Origin: Saccharum officinarum
Taxonomy: Eukaryota; Streptophyta; Magnoliopsida; Poales; Poaceae
Assembly: GCA_020631735.1 (NCBI GenBank)
Contig: CM036159.1
Location: forward strand, 18,205,511-18,269,510
Direction: 5' to 3'
Length of the DNA stretch: 64,000 nucleotides
Made by a program: the position numbers and the translations under genes. Numbering within the stretch: position 1 is the stretch's first letter; every line of letters begins with the position of its first letter. The notes beneath the pieces are model-generated. The model made no database searches and was not told where the DNA came from. It was given only the letters and a program-made list of their open reading frames with translations. This document shows positions 32,321-43,335 of the stretch, piece after piece.

Positions 32321-33517
32321 TGAAAGCATCTAGGCCCCAAGGTTTGGTTTCGGTAATTAATGACAACACTTTATTACCATGACTAACGTGTGTTTTGCAG
32401 AAACATTGGTAAGTTAGGTCATGGAGGTGATAACTGCTTTGAGCACTGTGGCTTCGTGTCCCTTGATGGAAATCGTTTCGGTTTTCAAAAGAGTGACGTC
32501 AAGATTAAGGACGGTTAGTTCCGGATGACGAAGTGTTGAGACACATTCGGAATAGTCGTTAGGATCTTCGCTTTTCTCTTTTGGCCGTACTATAAAGGGG
32601 GGCATGAATGGGTAGCTTGACCTAGGCGAGTCCTATGTTTAGGTGTGGTGCACACTTGTTAAACTTGGCGCTAGGCAACCCTAGATTGGCTCAAGGTTCA
32701 GTTAGAAGCAACTTGGTTGAAGTTGCGACGCGTTTCGGGCTGTTTTCTAGGCACCGGACGCGGTCTTCGGGAACACCGGACGCGTCCGGTGTATACGTTA
32801 CCGCGACTAGGTTTCGGCCTCGACCACCGGACGCGGTCCTCGCGAGGACCGGACGCGGTGGTCAACGACCGACACGTGTCACCGAGAGAAAACGCCCGTC
32901 GGACGCGACCTGGACTTGATCGGCGCGTCCGGTGCGAGTCCAGTAAGGTCCAGAGAGGACCGGACGCGTCCGGTCTTCAGGCATCGGACGCGGCCTCGCG
33001 TCCGGTGTAAGTCCAGTAAGCACCCTTGCACGTCGGACGCGTCCGGTGCTACCTGACCGGTGCGTCCGGTGTTTCGATTTCGAAATCGCGTTTTGACCGT
33101 TACGGGGGACCGGCGCGTCCGGTGTGTTGCACCGGCGCGTCCGGTGACCCCGTGCCAGAAAGTAACGGTTCGTTTTCTCTGAGGGGTGTATAAATACAAC
33201 CCCTCCACCTCTTTTAGAGGTCTCTTGCTCATTCAAACATCTGAGAAAACCCTTTAGAGTGCAAGGGAGTGCAAGAGCTCTAGTGAGGATAGAGATTTGA
33301 GAATCAAAGTTTGAGTTTCCTCACTAGTGATTCGAGAGTAGCAAGTGTGCATCCACCTCCTCATTTGGGCTCGTTGTGGTCAAGTGAGAGTTCTAGCTTG
33401 TTACTCTTGGTGATCGCCATCACCTAGACGGCTTGGTGGTGATTGGGAGTTTGGTGATCATCCGGCGGAGCTTGTGGATGACCCAACTCAAGTTGTGAGC
33501 GGTTTTGGGTGATTCGC
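32321..33517 (+). repeat. 3' LTR of the Sirevirus, truncated
   Basis: It is 1197 bp, aligned without gaps to 20533-21729 at a constant offset of 11788. One substitution was found by eye. It stops at GATTCGC where the gypsy LTR begins; the remaining 388 bp are not found elsewhere in the window. Confidence 0.92.
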
Positions 33518-36500
33518 TGTGACAGAACCTCCTAATTACGATGGCCCACAAGTACACTTCATTGTCATAATGACCTCTGACAGTCGTACTTATGTTCACC
33601 ATAACTTAAAGGCCTGCTTTCTTCCGAACAGGATCCAATCACAGGAGTATTGCAATATTACAACAGTTTATTCAAGATATTCAACAGAGTAAAGTAGCGG
33701 AAGTCTTACAATAACATAGATTACAAACCAGTTTTTCAAACTTCAAACCTTATATAACATTATTACAAACCATTAGTAGAGAAGTATCGGTAGTAACTTT
33801 ATTACAACACACAAGCGAGATGCCTTGCCCAAAGGCCACACAATCTACTCGTCGTCACTGTCTTCAACCACGACGGTCATGCAACAAGGCTCGAAGCAGA
33901 CTTGTTCATGAACCGCACCTGCAACAAGGGGTTAACAAACCCTGAGTACGAGAGTACTCAACAAGACTTACCCGACTAAGACAAAGACTCCAAGGGCATG
34001 CTAGCTTTAGGGAATCAAGGTACGGGTAATCAAGAATCAAATTTTCCTTTGCAGAAAAGCTTACTAAGGTAAGTCCTTATCTTCAATATTTTACTTTTAC
34101 CATTGATGGTTCATTACCCAATTCTAGGTGATCCTAATCTAGATCAAAGTAATTATCATCAAAACCTTTCTCATTCTTTCTTTCAATTCCAGTTCTTAAC
34201 TACGATGCAAGTCAGGTGATCAAGTCTCCATAACCGAGGAGCAACGACGATTCGAACCGATTATACCCAGCTGGGGATCCCTAACATCACGACATATGTA
34301 GAACCGAATCTTGCATATATCAACCCTCATTTAGATCTCCCAAAACCAGAACGTGTCCATCGCCACCCGAGAGTACAGTACTCCTCGAACCCGACCAAAT
34401 TCTAGCCCCGAGGGTACACGCTACTCTCGCCATCTCTCCACTCCCAGTGCGAGGTTAGACGTTCTCGTAATGGAATCACCAACATTTTGGGCTTACCCAA
34501 GGCATGATGCTAGTTGCAAAGTCTCGAACACAACAGGCTTACAACGAACGGGCCTTAACTGACAAGGCGGAAACAATACATTGAGACTCCTTTCCCAATG
34601 CATGTTAGCAGTGGCCAAACCACCCGCCCGATCTTTCAAGTTCATTCTCATATTTCAATATTCATTCGATATGCCGTCATGGCTATGTAAACATTTCTTT
34701 TAAAAGCTTAACTTCTAAGCATAGCGAAGCATACTACGCATTTTCCGTAAAAACAGGTATCAAGGTTGATATTCCAATAATCAAGGATGATAATGCAGCA
34801 ATTAGGTTATCACTCAACTCCTAATTACTTAATGCAATAAACCATAATATAAATAATAAAACATTTGTAAAATTCAAGGTAGGGTTTAAATGCACCGGGG
34901 CTTGCCTTGTTCGCACACGACGACTGACTCGGACTCGAGGACTCCACTGTCTGGTCCGAAACCCACCGACGATCGCTCTTCTCCGGAAGCCTGATCGACG
35001 ACTTCGGCTTCTTCGAAAGCGGAGACTACACGAATACATAACATGCTTTAACATGATGTTCGATGATAAACATGATGCTTGATGATAACATGCTACGAGT
35101 TACGACTTGAGTACAATTTACTTCTACGGTACAGTCGCAAACAGAAAACCTACTAACTAGAAGCGGCGATTCCAGCGATACCAGCTTTTAACCTAACAAG
35201 TTACTAACGAGCTCAATCATGAAATTAAGGTGCCAAAGATCACCAAAGGGTAGTGACCTAAGGACATCACTCAATCAAAAGGCACACAACACTTAAAGTT
35301 CTCAAATTAACATTTATTTTCTATTTAACTAATTAGGGCATAATTAGGAGTTGATCAAATTTTACCTAATCAAGCTCAAACTTTTTCTATGGGTTAAGAA
35401 TGAATTACAACAGTGTTATAATAAATTTCATAATTTTGGATAAATAAATTAATTATTAAAATTACTGGAAGTTGCATTTAATCTTTAATGAAACTAATTA
35501 ATTCTACTGCTCAAAGTATTCAAATTCGTAATTTAACATTTTTCCTAGATAGTTTATACATTGAGAAGCTTACACAAAAATTTTCATAAATTTTGGAACT
35601 CTACACAATTTTTAATAAAATAAACAAATAGCAACACTATTCATTTATTTGAAAAAGAAAACAAAAACGAAAAACCGAACCGGGCCGATCTCCTCTTTCC
35701 TCCGGTCCGGCCCAGCCGAGCGGCCCGCTCGCGCGCGCCCGCGCTCGCGCTCGCGACCGGCCCAGCGACGCGGCCCAGCAGCGCGGCCTGCCTCGCGCCC
35801 GCGCGCTCGCTCTCTCTCTCACTCGCTGACACTGCGTCCCCACCTGTCATCGCCTACCTCCGCTCTCTCGTTCTCTCCCGCGCGCTCGGCCATGCCCGCA
35901 CGGCGGCCGGCCGGTGATCACACCGCTAACGACTCAACCACCATGACCAAAACGATCTACACCACCCTACGACTCCACTACGCCCTTCTAGAGCTAAGCT
36001 CGAGCTCCGGCGACCCCTTACCGACGACGATGGCGGACCACAGTCGACGGTGAGCCGCGAAAACGCGTCCCCAACGGAGTAGCGGCTAAAATAACGCGAG
36101 GAAAACATTCAGGGGCTCACAGCGGTTATGGTGGTGCTCTTGGTGACGACGGCGACGAGCTGGAGTGGCCTGGCCACGGGAAGGCGACGATGGCGGTGCT
36201 CCGACCGGAGTTGGGCACGGGAGCGGCGGCTGTGGTGATCTAGGCGGAGTTAAGCTCGCTCGGGTGGTTCACGAGGTGCGCGAGGATGAGGCGGAGCTAA
36301 TGGTGCGGTTGGCGTGGCTGGAGGTGGCTCGACGGCGGCAGCGACGAGCGGCGGAGCTGCGGTGGCGGCGGTGGCGAAAACAGGGAAAATGGAAATCGCC
36401 CCTGTGAGCTCGACGTATATATAGGGAACGGTGGTAGTGACTGTGCTGGAAGACGCGCGACGTCGCGCTGGCGGTCCTAGCGCGCGCGAGAAGCCCCTGG

Positions 36501-37622
36501 GCGTCGCCCGGCGGCTCGCCGGCGCCCATGCCGCGCGGTGCCCGGCGGCGATTGGTCGCGGCACTGTAGCTGTCCCCCCCAACTTTTGAAATTCAAACTG
36601 GTTTTTTCAAATTACTTTCAAATTCATGTAACAACTTGAAAAACTTCCAATCTATGAAATCTTCAGAATTTCAAGCTCTACAAGTTTTGTATTGAACACT
36701 TTTTCAAATTCTCACTGGATTTTGAAATTTGAATTTAAACTCAAAAGGGGACACATTTTTCAGATTTGGTAATTTAGAAATTACTTTTGATTTTATATTG
36801 AAACTTCAAAATCTCCAAACATCAAAGTTGTATATCTTGACCAGACCTACAACTTTGCTGTTCAAAACTTTTTCAAAATCAGCCTCCATTTTGAAATCTT
36901 AGTTTGGGGACAAAAATGAATAAAATTTGAAATTTGTTTATTTTCAAAATTGCTCCACATTTTACACTAAAACTTTGAAAACTCAAAACACCAAAGTTGT
37001 AGCCCTTGAAAAGTTCTACAAACTTGGTTTTGAACTTTTTCCCAAATTTTGCTTAGATTTTGAATTATTTCAAAAGGGGTAAAACAGGGTTTTGAAATTT
37101 AGGGTTTTCGGAGGGATTTTAAATTGGAATTTGTTGCTACTTTGATTGGTGATTACTTAGTGATCAAAACCTCACCCAAGGGCATCATTTGGACCAACAT
37201 GACATGGTTGACCAAATGCCACTCTTGGTTGACCAATTAGCTTTTAAAAATTCTTTTACATTTCTCCCAAATTTGAATTTAAATTTGAATCGGAAAACTC
37301 GTGACAAGTTTTGGGACTCCAATTCAAACTCAAATTTGGAGCTTCATTTTAGATGTTGTACTTGAGCTCATACCCTACACTTGACACTAGTGTGCAACAC
37401 AGTCGCACACCTCAAATTACGCAGGGCATGGACTAAGTATTTGCGGTGGCATTCGAAATTAGGGTTTTCGGGTTCGGAGCACACCACTGAGAAACACATT
37501 CAACCTAAATAAGTAAACTCGTTTTAGTTGATGCATAACAAGTTTAACCTAACAGGGATGCTTTGCAATGCATTATGATGACATGGCAGATTAATTAGCA
37601 CTATAACACCCGGGGTGTTACA
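33518..37622 (-). repeat. 3' LTR (left) of the gypsy element, 4105 bp
   Basis: On the plus strand it starts TGTGACAGAACCTCC and ends CCCGGGGTGTTACA. It holds a TATATATA box (36416-36423, minus sense). Downstream of it in the minus direction comes a GC-rich leader (35650-36410), and there is an AT-rich part at 36590-37100 with degenerate repeats around CTACAACTTTG and TTCAAAACTTTTTCAAA. Frames open in the GC-rich part on the plus strand are antisense to the element and are treated as shadows. Confidence 0.88.
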
Positions 37623-37640
37623 GCCCTTCCCCCTTAAAGA
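37623..37640 (-). promoter_or_regulatory. Polypurine tract of the gypsy element
   Basis: On the minus strand CTTTAAGGGGGAAGGGCTG directly precedes the 3' LTR start TGTAACACC. It primes plus-strand DNA synthesis. Confidence 0.8.
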
Positions 37641-37775
37641 AATCTCGTCCCGAGATTTAAAGCCTTGAGTTAAGTAATAGAAAGGAAACGTGTCAAGCAA
37701 ACACGTCCAAGACTTGTCTACAAAACAGGTAGGGGTTTTCTGCATTACAACGATTTTAAAAGGATAGGTTACAGT

Positions 37776-38985
37776 TTAAAGAGGAAATTGCAACCTAGAT
37801 AGAAGCAAAGAACTCCGGAAATTCTGCAACAGGTAATCCTCCGATTCCCAGGTGGCTTCCTCTTCTGAATGTTGATTCCACTGTATTCTGTACCATTTTG
37901 TTGTTCTACTACGGGTAACACGATCTTTTTGATCCAAAACTCGGACAGGATATTCAGAATATGTCAAATCCGGTTCAAGTTCAACTCCCTCAACATCAAC
38001 CACTTGATCATGTACTTGTAGACACTTCTTCATTTGTGATACATGAAATACATTGTGCACGGCTGACAGTTGTTCAGGCAGCTTTAATCTATATGCCACC
38101 TTCCCACATTTTTCAATGATTTGAAAAGGACCAATATAACGTGGTGCGAGTTTGCCTCTGACTCCAAATCTGCTAACTCCTTTCATGGGTGATACTTTTA
38201 GATAAACATAATCCCCTACTCGGAATACCAAAGGTCTACGCCTTTTATCAGCATAACTCTTTTGTCTGGACTGAGCAACTTTTAAATTATTCTGGATCTG
38301 TCGAACTTTTTCTTCTGTTTGTTTCACAAGATCAACACCGAAAAACCATCTTTCTCCCGGTTCTGACCAATTCAATGGAGTTCTGCACCTGCGGCCATAC
38401 AATGCCTCAAACGGTGCCATTTTGATACTCTCTTGATAACTATTATTGTAAGAGAATTCTGCTAACGGTAACCACTCATCCCAAGTGTCTGAATAATTAA
38501 GTGCACATGACCTTAACATATCTTCTAGAATTTGATTGACCCTTTCAGTCTGACCACTTGTCTGTGGATGATAAGCGGTACTGTGCAAAAGTTCTGTACC
38601 TAGGGACTCATGTAGGTGTCTCCAAAATTTGTTAACAAACTGCGTACCTCTATCTGATACAATGGTCTTTGGTACCCCATGAAGGCTCAGGATTCGTGCA
38701 ATATAAATTCTTGCATAAGTTATAGCAGAATAGTCCACCTTAACTGGAATAAAATGAGATGACTTTGTCAGTCGGTCCACAATGACCCAAATTGAATCAA
38801 AGCCTCTTGAGGTCTTAGGTAACCCAGTAATGAAATCCATACTGATATCTTCCCATTTCCAGGATGGAATGGGCAAGGGTTGTAACATTCCTGCCGACTT
38901 CAGGTGTACTGCCTTCACTTACAACAAGTATCACATCTAGCAACATACTTGGCAATCTCAATTTTCATTTTGGTCCACCAGAATT
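37776..38985 (-). pseudogene. Gypsy integrase, catalytic core and chromodomain, frameshifted
   Basis: An open frame of 380 residues (38918-37776) carries the integrase core. The catalytic acidic residues lie in SMDFITGLP, IVSDRGTQF and GQTERVNQ, and the C-terminal GPF/Y-type module includes RYIGPFQI. It ends in a chromodomain (about residues 320-375; YPVRVLDQ, KWYRIQWNQH, ATWESED). Chromodomains of this class can direct integration to methylated histone H3 chromatin. Two single-base losses, near 38985 and near 38919, disconnect this part from the gag-pol frame and cut the HHCC zinc finger in between. The protein is therefore not made as one piece from this copy. Confidence 0.88.
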
Positions 38986-41900
38986 CTGTTTCAAATCTTG
39001 ATACATCTTATTACTTCCTGGATGAATAGAAAACCTTGTCCTATGTGCTTCATCAAGAATGAGCCGACGTAACTCTGGAACCTTTGGGACCACTAGCCGG
39101 TTCTTAAACCACAATACATCTGCATCATCAATACTGAAATCTGTCGGTTGACCAGTTCTAACTTTTTCTTTGATGTGAGTTATTCCGGAATTCTTTCTCT
39201 GAGCAGACACAATCTGATCTTTGATTGTTGATTCCACTGTGACATTAGTCAACTGACCTTGTGGAACTATTTCAATATTCAACCTTTCCAACTCATAACA
39301 CAAACTGTAATCCATTGGCTGCACAGTCGTACAATTGCAATGATTCTTTCTACTGAGTGCATCAGCAACTACATTCGCTTTTCCAGGGTGATAGTGTACT
39401 TCTAAATCATAGTCCTTTATTAACTCAAGCCACCTTCTTTGCCTCATATTCAATTCTGACTGAGTAAAGATATACTTTAAGCTCTTGTGATCTGTATACA
39501 TGTGGCAAGTATTACCTAACAAGTAATGACGCCAGATTTTTAATGCATGAACCACAGCTGCTAGTTCAAGATCATGTGTCGGATAATGTTCTTCATGGCG
39601 CTTCAACTGTCTCGAGGCATAAGCAATGACTCTGCCTTCTTGCATCAATACGCAACCAAGGCCAATACCTGAGGCATCACAGTAAACATCAAATGGCTTT
39701 TCTATATCTGGTTGTGCCAAAACTGGAGCAGTTGTCAATGATTTTTTTAAAATTCTAAAAGCTTTTTCACATTCTGGAGACCATATGAACTTAGTTTGAT
39801 TCTTCAACAACTCTGTGATTGGCTTGGCTACCTTTGAAAAGTCAGGTATGAATCGACGGTAATAACCCGCCATTCCCAGAAAACTTCGGACTTCATGAAC
39901 TGAGATTGGTGGTTTCCAATTCAGAATATCTTCCACTTTGCCAGGATCTACTGCTACTCCTTCGGCTGACAACACATGTCCTAAGAATTGCACTTCTCTT
40001 AACCAAAACTCACATTTACTGAACTTGGCATACAGTTGGTGATCTCTCAGACGAGTCAGAACAACTCTGAGATGCTCAACATGCTCTTCTTCACTTTTGG
40101 AGTATACCAGAATATCATCAATAAAAACAACCACAAACTTGTCAAGTTCCGGCATGAAAACTGAATTCATCAGATACATGAAATGTGCCGGTGCATTAGT
40201 GAGACCAAAAGACATAACTAGGTACTCATACAGTCCATATCTGGTGGTGAATGCAGTCTTTGGAATATCTTCAGGTCGAATCTTGATTTGATGGTACCCT
40301 GATCGAAGATCAATCTTGGAAAATACCTTTGCCCCCGCAAGCTGATCAAAGAGTAGATCAATGCGAGGCAACGGATATTTATTCTTAATGGTTACTTCAT
40401 TCAGCGGTCGATAGTCAACACACATCCTTAAAGTCTGATCCTTCTTCTTGACAAAAAGAGCTGGACATCCCCATGGTGAGGAACTGGGTCTGATAAAACC
40501 TTTGTCACGTAACTCTTGCAATTGATCCTTAAGTTCTGCCAATTCATTGGGTGGCATTCTGTAAGCTCTCCGGGATATTGGGGCAGTACCCGGTTTTAAC
40601 TCAATCACAAACTCTACATCTCTGTCCGGTGGCAGACCTGGTAGATCATCTGGAAACACATCCGGAAATTCACAGACTACCGGTATATCACAAATCTCAT
40701 GTACTGAAGTTGCACATATACTTTCAACTGTTCTCTTCGGGATAGGAAGTTGGATAAGAAGATGAGATTTATTATCTGGCAGGTTCAACCTTATAGTTCT
40801 GTGCAGTGCATCTATAAGGGCTCCTCTTTGGTACATCCAATTCATACCCAGGATTACATCTATATCCTGTTTCTGTAATATTATCATTGAGGTAGGGAAT
40901 ATATGCCCACCTAACTCTATAGGTACGTCACGTACCATCTCCTTAGTACACAGTCGTCCCCCGGGCGACTGGATAAAGAAATCCTCTTGTGTTCCCATAA
41001 TTGGAATGTCATACTTAACAACAAAGGTGCGATTTATGAATGTATGCGATGCACCTGAATCAAATAACAGTACTGCTGGATGATTAGCAACAGGGAACAT
41101 ACCCATCATAACAGGTTCTCCCTCTGGGATTGCACTTGCTTGAGTGTAGAATACACGTCCGGTCTTCTTCTTCTCACCCTTACCCTTCTGAACATTCAGA
41201 TTATTGTTCTTACTCTGAGGTTGTTGCTGTTGTGGTACGGGAGCTCTGGGATAATTAGGATTGTACTGCCTTGGATACGGGCAATCCTTGGAAAAGTGGC
41301 CTGGCTTTCCACAGTTGTAGCAGGGAAAGTTATGGGTTACTGGAGTCTGGTTTCGAATACCAGGGGCATTCGGCTGCTGTGGATATTGCGGAATTGCGGC
41401 AGGACGGAAAAACGTCTGCGGCTGAGCTTGGTACTGCGGTGGACGATAAGTTGGGCGGAAATGGTTCTGAGGGTGATAAACAAACTTCTGGCGTTTCTTA
41501 ATGCCGCCAGACGGACTTGAAAACACTGGCTTCTTTTTCTTCGACTCCTTGTGCAGTCGGGACTTCTCTTCTGACGCAATAGCCACATTGACTATCTCAT
41601 GGTAAGTAGCATTATAGCAGGTGACTAATGCTTCCTGGATTCTGGTACTCAAACCTCTCATGAAACAACTCTTCTTCTTTGCATCGGTATTCACATATTC
41701 AGCTGCATACTGGGACAGATGATTGAATTTGCCCACATATTGTAGAACTGTCTGGTTCCCTTGCTTCAGTGAGAGAAACTCCTCTAGCTTCATGGCCATG
41801 ACACCATCTGGGATATAATGTGCTCTAAAGGCTTCACGAAACTCCTGCCAAGTGACACGGTGGCCAGCAGGCTGTGCGGCGACTAGATTCGCCCACCACG

Positions 41901-42261
41901 CCCCTGCGGCACCTCTGAGTTGTTGTGCTGCAAACACAGGCTTCTGGTGCTCTGTGCACTGTAAAAGTTCAAACTTCTGCTCCATGGTACGGAGCCAGTC
42001 ATCCGCCTCTAGCGGCTCATCTGCCTTTGAGAACACTGGTGGACGGGTATCGGTGAAATCCACATAAGTGGTTTCCCCTCCATTGTTACGGCCTCGACGA
42101 CCCTGATTCCCATTCTGATTCTGATTCTGAGCCAACAGGGTAGTGGCATTAACCAGTGCGGCAATAGCTTCTGCCAAGGTAGGTGGAAACGGTGGGGGAT
42201 TCGGATTATGGTCCCCTTCCTGGGAAGTTCCAGTACCGTCCATCTGTTGTACACAAACCAT
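38965..42261 (-). CDS. Gypsy gag-pol polyprotein (GAG-PR-RT-RH), ends in the integrase finger
   Basis: This is a 1098-residue open frame. Gag capsid region at about 80-240 ([23 protein letters not shown]); zinc knuckle [14 protein letters not shown] at about 305-320; protease [12 protein letters not shown] at about 395; reverse transcriptase from about 560, with [16 protein letters not shown] and the active site FIDD ([10 protein letters not shown], a common variant in plant gypsy); RNase H with [14 protein letters not shown] and YTDHKSLKY; and the first half of the integrase finger ([15 protein letters not shown]). It ends at a stop caused by the first frameshift near 38985. The start could be 42261 or the ATG at 42243. 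The reverse transcriptase and RNase H look intact. Confidence 0.92.
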   Translation of the reverse strand: MVCVQQMDGTGTSQEGDHNPNPPPFPPTLAEAIAALVNATTLLAQNQNQNGNQGRRGRNNGGETTYVDFTDTRPPVFSKADEPLEADDWLRTMEQKFELLQCTEHQKPVFAAQQLRGAAGAWWANLVAAQPAGHRVTWQEFREAFRAHYIPDGVMAMKLEEFLSLKQGNQTVLQYVGKFNHLSQYAAEYVNTDAKKKSCFMRGLSTRIQEALVTCYNATYHEIVNVAIASEEKSRLHKESKKKKPVFSSPSGGIKKRQKFVYHPQNHFRPTYRPPQYQAQPQTFFRPAAIPQYPQQPNAPGIRNQTPVTHNFPCYNCGKPGHFSKDCPYPRQYNPNYPRAPVPQQQQPQSKNNNLNVQKGKGEKKKTGRVFYTQASAIPEGEPVMMGMFPVANHPAVLLFDSGASHTFINRTFVVKYDIPIMGTQEDFFIQSPGGRLCTKEMVRDVPIELGGHIFPTSMIILQKQDIDVILGMNWMYQRGALIDALHRTIRLNLPDNKSHLLIQLPIPKRTVESICATSVHEICDIPVVCEFPDVFPDDLPGLPPDRDVEFVIELKPGTAPISRRAYRMPPNELAELKDQLQELRDKGFIRPSSSPWGCPALFVKKKDQTLRMCVDYRPLNEVTIKNKYPLPRIDLLFDQLAGAKVFSKIDLRSGYHQIKIRPEDIPKTAFTTRYGLYEYLVMSFGLTNAPAHFMYLMNSVFMPELDKFVVVFIDDILVYSKSEEEHVEHLRVVLTRLRDHQLYAKFSKCEFWLREVQFLGHVLSAEGVAVDPGKVEDILNWKPPISVHEVRSFLGMAGYYRRFIPDFSKVAKPITELLKNQTKFIWSPECEKAFRILKKSLTTAPVLAQPDIEKPFDVYCDASGIGLGCVLMQEGRVIAYASRQLKRHEEHYPTHDLELAAVVHALKIWRHYLLGNTCHMYTDHKSLKYIFTQSELNMRQRRWLELIKDYDLEVHYHPGKANVVADALSRKNHCNCTTVQPMDYSLCYELERLNIEIVPQGQLTNVTVESTIKDQIVSAQRKNSGITHIKEKVRTGQPTDFSIDDADVLWFKNRLVVPKVPELRRLILDEAHRTRFSIHPGSNKMYQDLKQNSGGPK

Positions 42262-42436
42262 GTTTATTTACATTGCTTTATTGAATTAAAAAGCAGTTAG
42301 GACAGAACTTGTATACAAACACAAACTTATCTTACATTATTTCATTACAAACTTGCTCACAAGCAAGAAACCACCCACTAAGGTTCTTAGAAAGCAGGAA
42401 AGACTACTATATTACACAACCATCCATGTCGACCCT

Positions 42437-42952
42437 TCACTCCTCATCATCATCGCTGATCACGATCACTTCCTCCTCATTCTCTGGAGCACTTGCACCA
42501 GTGACATGACTTGCATCATCCCCACTTTCCATCACGGGTTCATCTTCTTCTGGATCTTCTTCATTGTCCTCTCCATCAGGAACAACCACGGCACCAACAT
42601 CATCTTCCACTGCCTGGGGCTGATGATTGGGATTCATCAGATCATTTAGCCTATGCACTTCCTCATGCAGAACTGTGTTGTACTGCTCCAGGTGTGTCAC
42701 ATAAAGCTCCAACTCACGAACACGAGCCCTGGCTTCTGTCTCCTTTTCCAGAGACTCATTCAGGAACTGTTTCCAAAAACGCATGTTGCGCTTCAGTCGC
42801 TCCACTTCTGATGTAAGCCTTGCAACCTCTGACTCCGAATCCGGGTTCGGATTACGGCTACTGCTTGCTCCATCAACTCTGGCGGCCAACTGATGACGCG
42901 GCACTCCTTGCGGACCCGTTTTCTTGCGAGGAGTCGTCTTCACACGTGCCAT
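42437..42952 (-). CDS. Small ORF ahead of gag with histone H3-tail-like N terminus and coiled coil
   Basis: The frame is open from 43012, but the ATG at 42952 starts the distinctive sequence and gives 171 residues. The N terminus MARVKTTPRKKTGPQGV, then PRHQLAAR, lines up with the histone H3 tail. With one inserted residue, 13 of the first 21 H3 positions are identical, including R2, K4, T6, R8, K9, T11, G12, P16, R17, Q19, L20 and A21. A Ser/Asn-rich hinge follows, then a coiled coil of about 70 residues (heptads through ARLTSEVERLKRNMRF and VTHLEQYNTVLHEEV), and an acidic tail ending in DDDEE. It lies between the primer-binding site and gag, in a different frame from gag. The biochemical function is unknown. 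A histone mimic that contacts chromatin readers or writers is an inference from the sequence likeness alone. Confidence 0.75.
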   Translation of the reverse strand: MARVKTTPRKKTGPQGVPRHQLAARVDGASSSRNPNPDSESEVARLTSEVERLKRNMRFWKQFLNESLEKETEARARVRELELYVTHLEQYNTVLHEEVHRLNDLMNPNHQPQAVEDDVGAVVVPDGEDNEEDPEEDEPVMESGDDASHVTGASAPENEEEVIVISDDDEE

Positions 42953-43320
42953 CCTAAAGCAAGACAGAATTAGGACGATAAGAACAGATAGGAGGGATCT
43001 GAAGGTTAGCATGAATAGGATTGAACCTTACTTAACCCAAACCACTTTAAAAGGGAAGGTAACTTAAGCAGGTTAATTAAACATGATGCATGCATCGTAC
43101 TTACGATCTAACAGAAAGATTTAAGTAACACAAGCAATCTTTATAACATAGGGCACTATACATGATACTTCACTACGAAGCTTTCAAATATGAGCTAAGG
43201 AAACTATAGAATTGATTAAGATAAGCAAAAGCAATTTGGACCAAAATATCAATATTAAGTTTGTTGACCCAAATCATTTTGAAGTTTTACAAAGTAATAC
43301 TACAATAACTCGAGTGATTA

Positions 43321-43333
43321 TGCTCTGGTACCA
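43321..43333 (-). promoter_or_regulatory. Primer-binding site of the gypsy element
   Basis: On the minus strand TGGTACCAGAGCA follows two bases after the 5' LTR end at 43336. It is a tRNA-Met type site with one change from TGGTATCAGAGC. Confidence 0.8.
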
Positions 43334-43335
43334 GC

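Larger units (their letters stand above)
20533..33517 (+). mobile_element. Ty1/copia Sirevirus, young but truncated in its 3' LTR
   Basis: The order is 5' LTR, primer-binding site, gag with zinc knuckles, pol in the Copia order (protease, integrase, reverse transcriptase, RNase H), a spacer with palindromes, an ORF in the env position, several polypurine tracts, and a 3' LTR. The 3' LTR matches 32321-33517 to 20533-21729 with no indels and one substitution that I can find (T at 20760, C at 32548), so insertion was recent. The last 388 bp of the 3' LTR are missing because the minus-strand gypsy element begins at 33518. The terminal dinucleotides are TG and CA. Because the 3' end is lost, a target duplication cannot be tested. 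Gag has one frameshift; pol and the env-position ORF are open. Confidence 0.92.

Noticed and set aside
41080..41520. Plus-strand ORFs within 37776-42950 (for example 146 codons here)
   Set aside because: They are antisense shadows of the minus-strand gypsy gag-pol frame.
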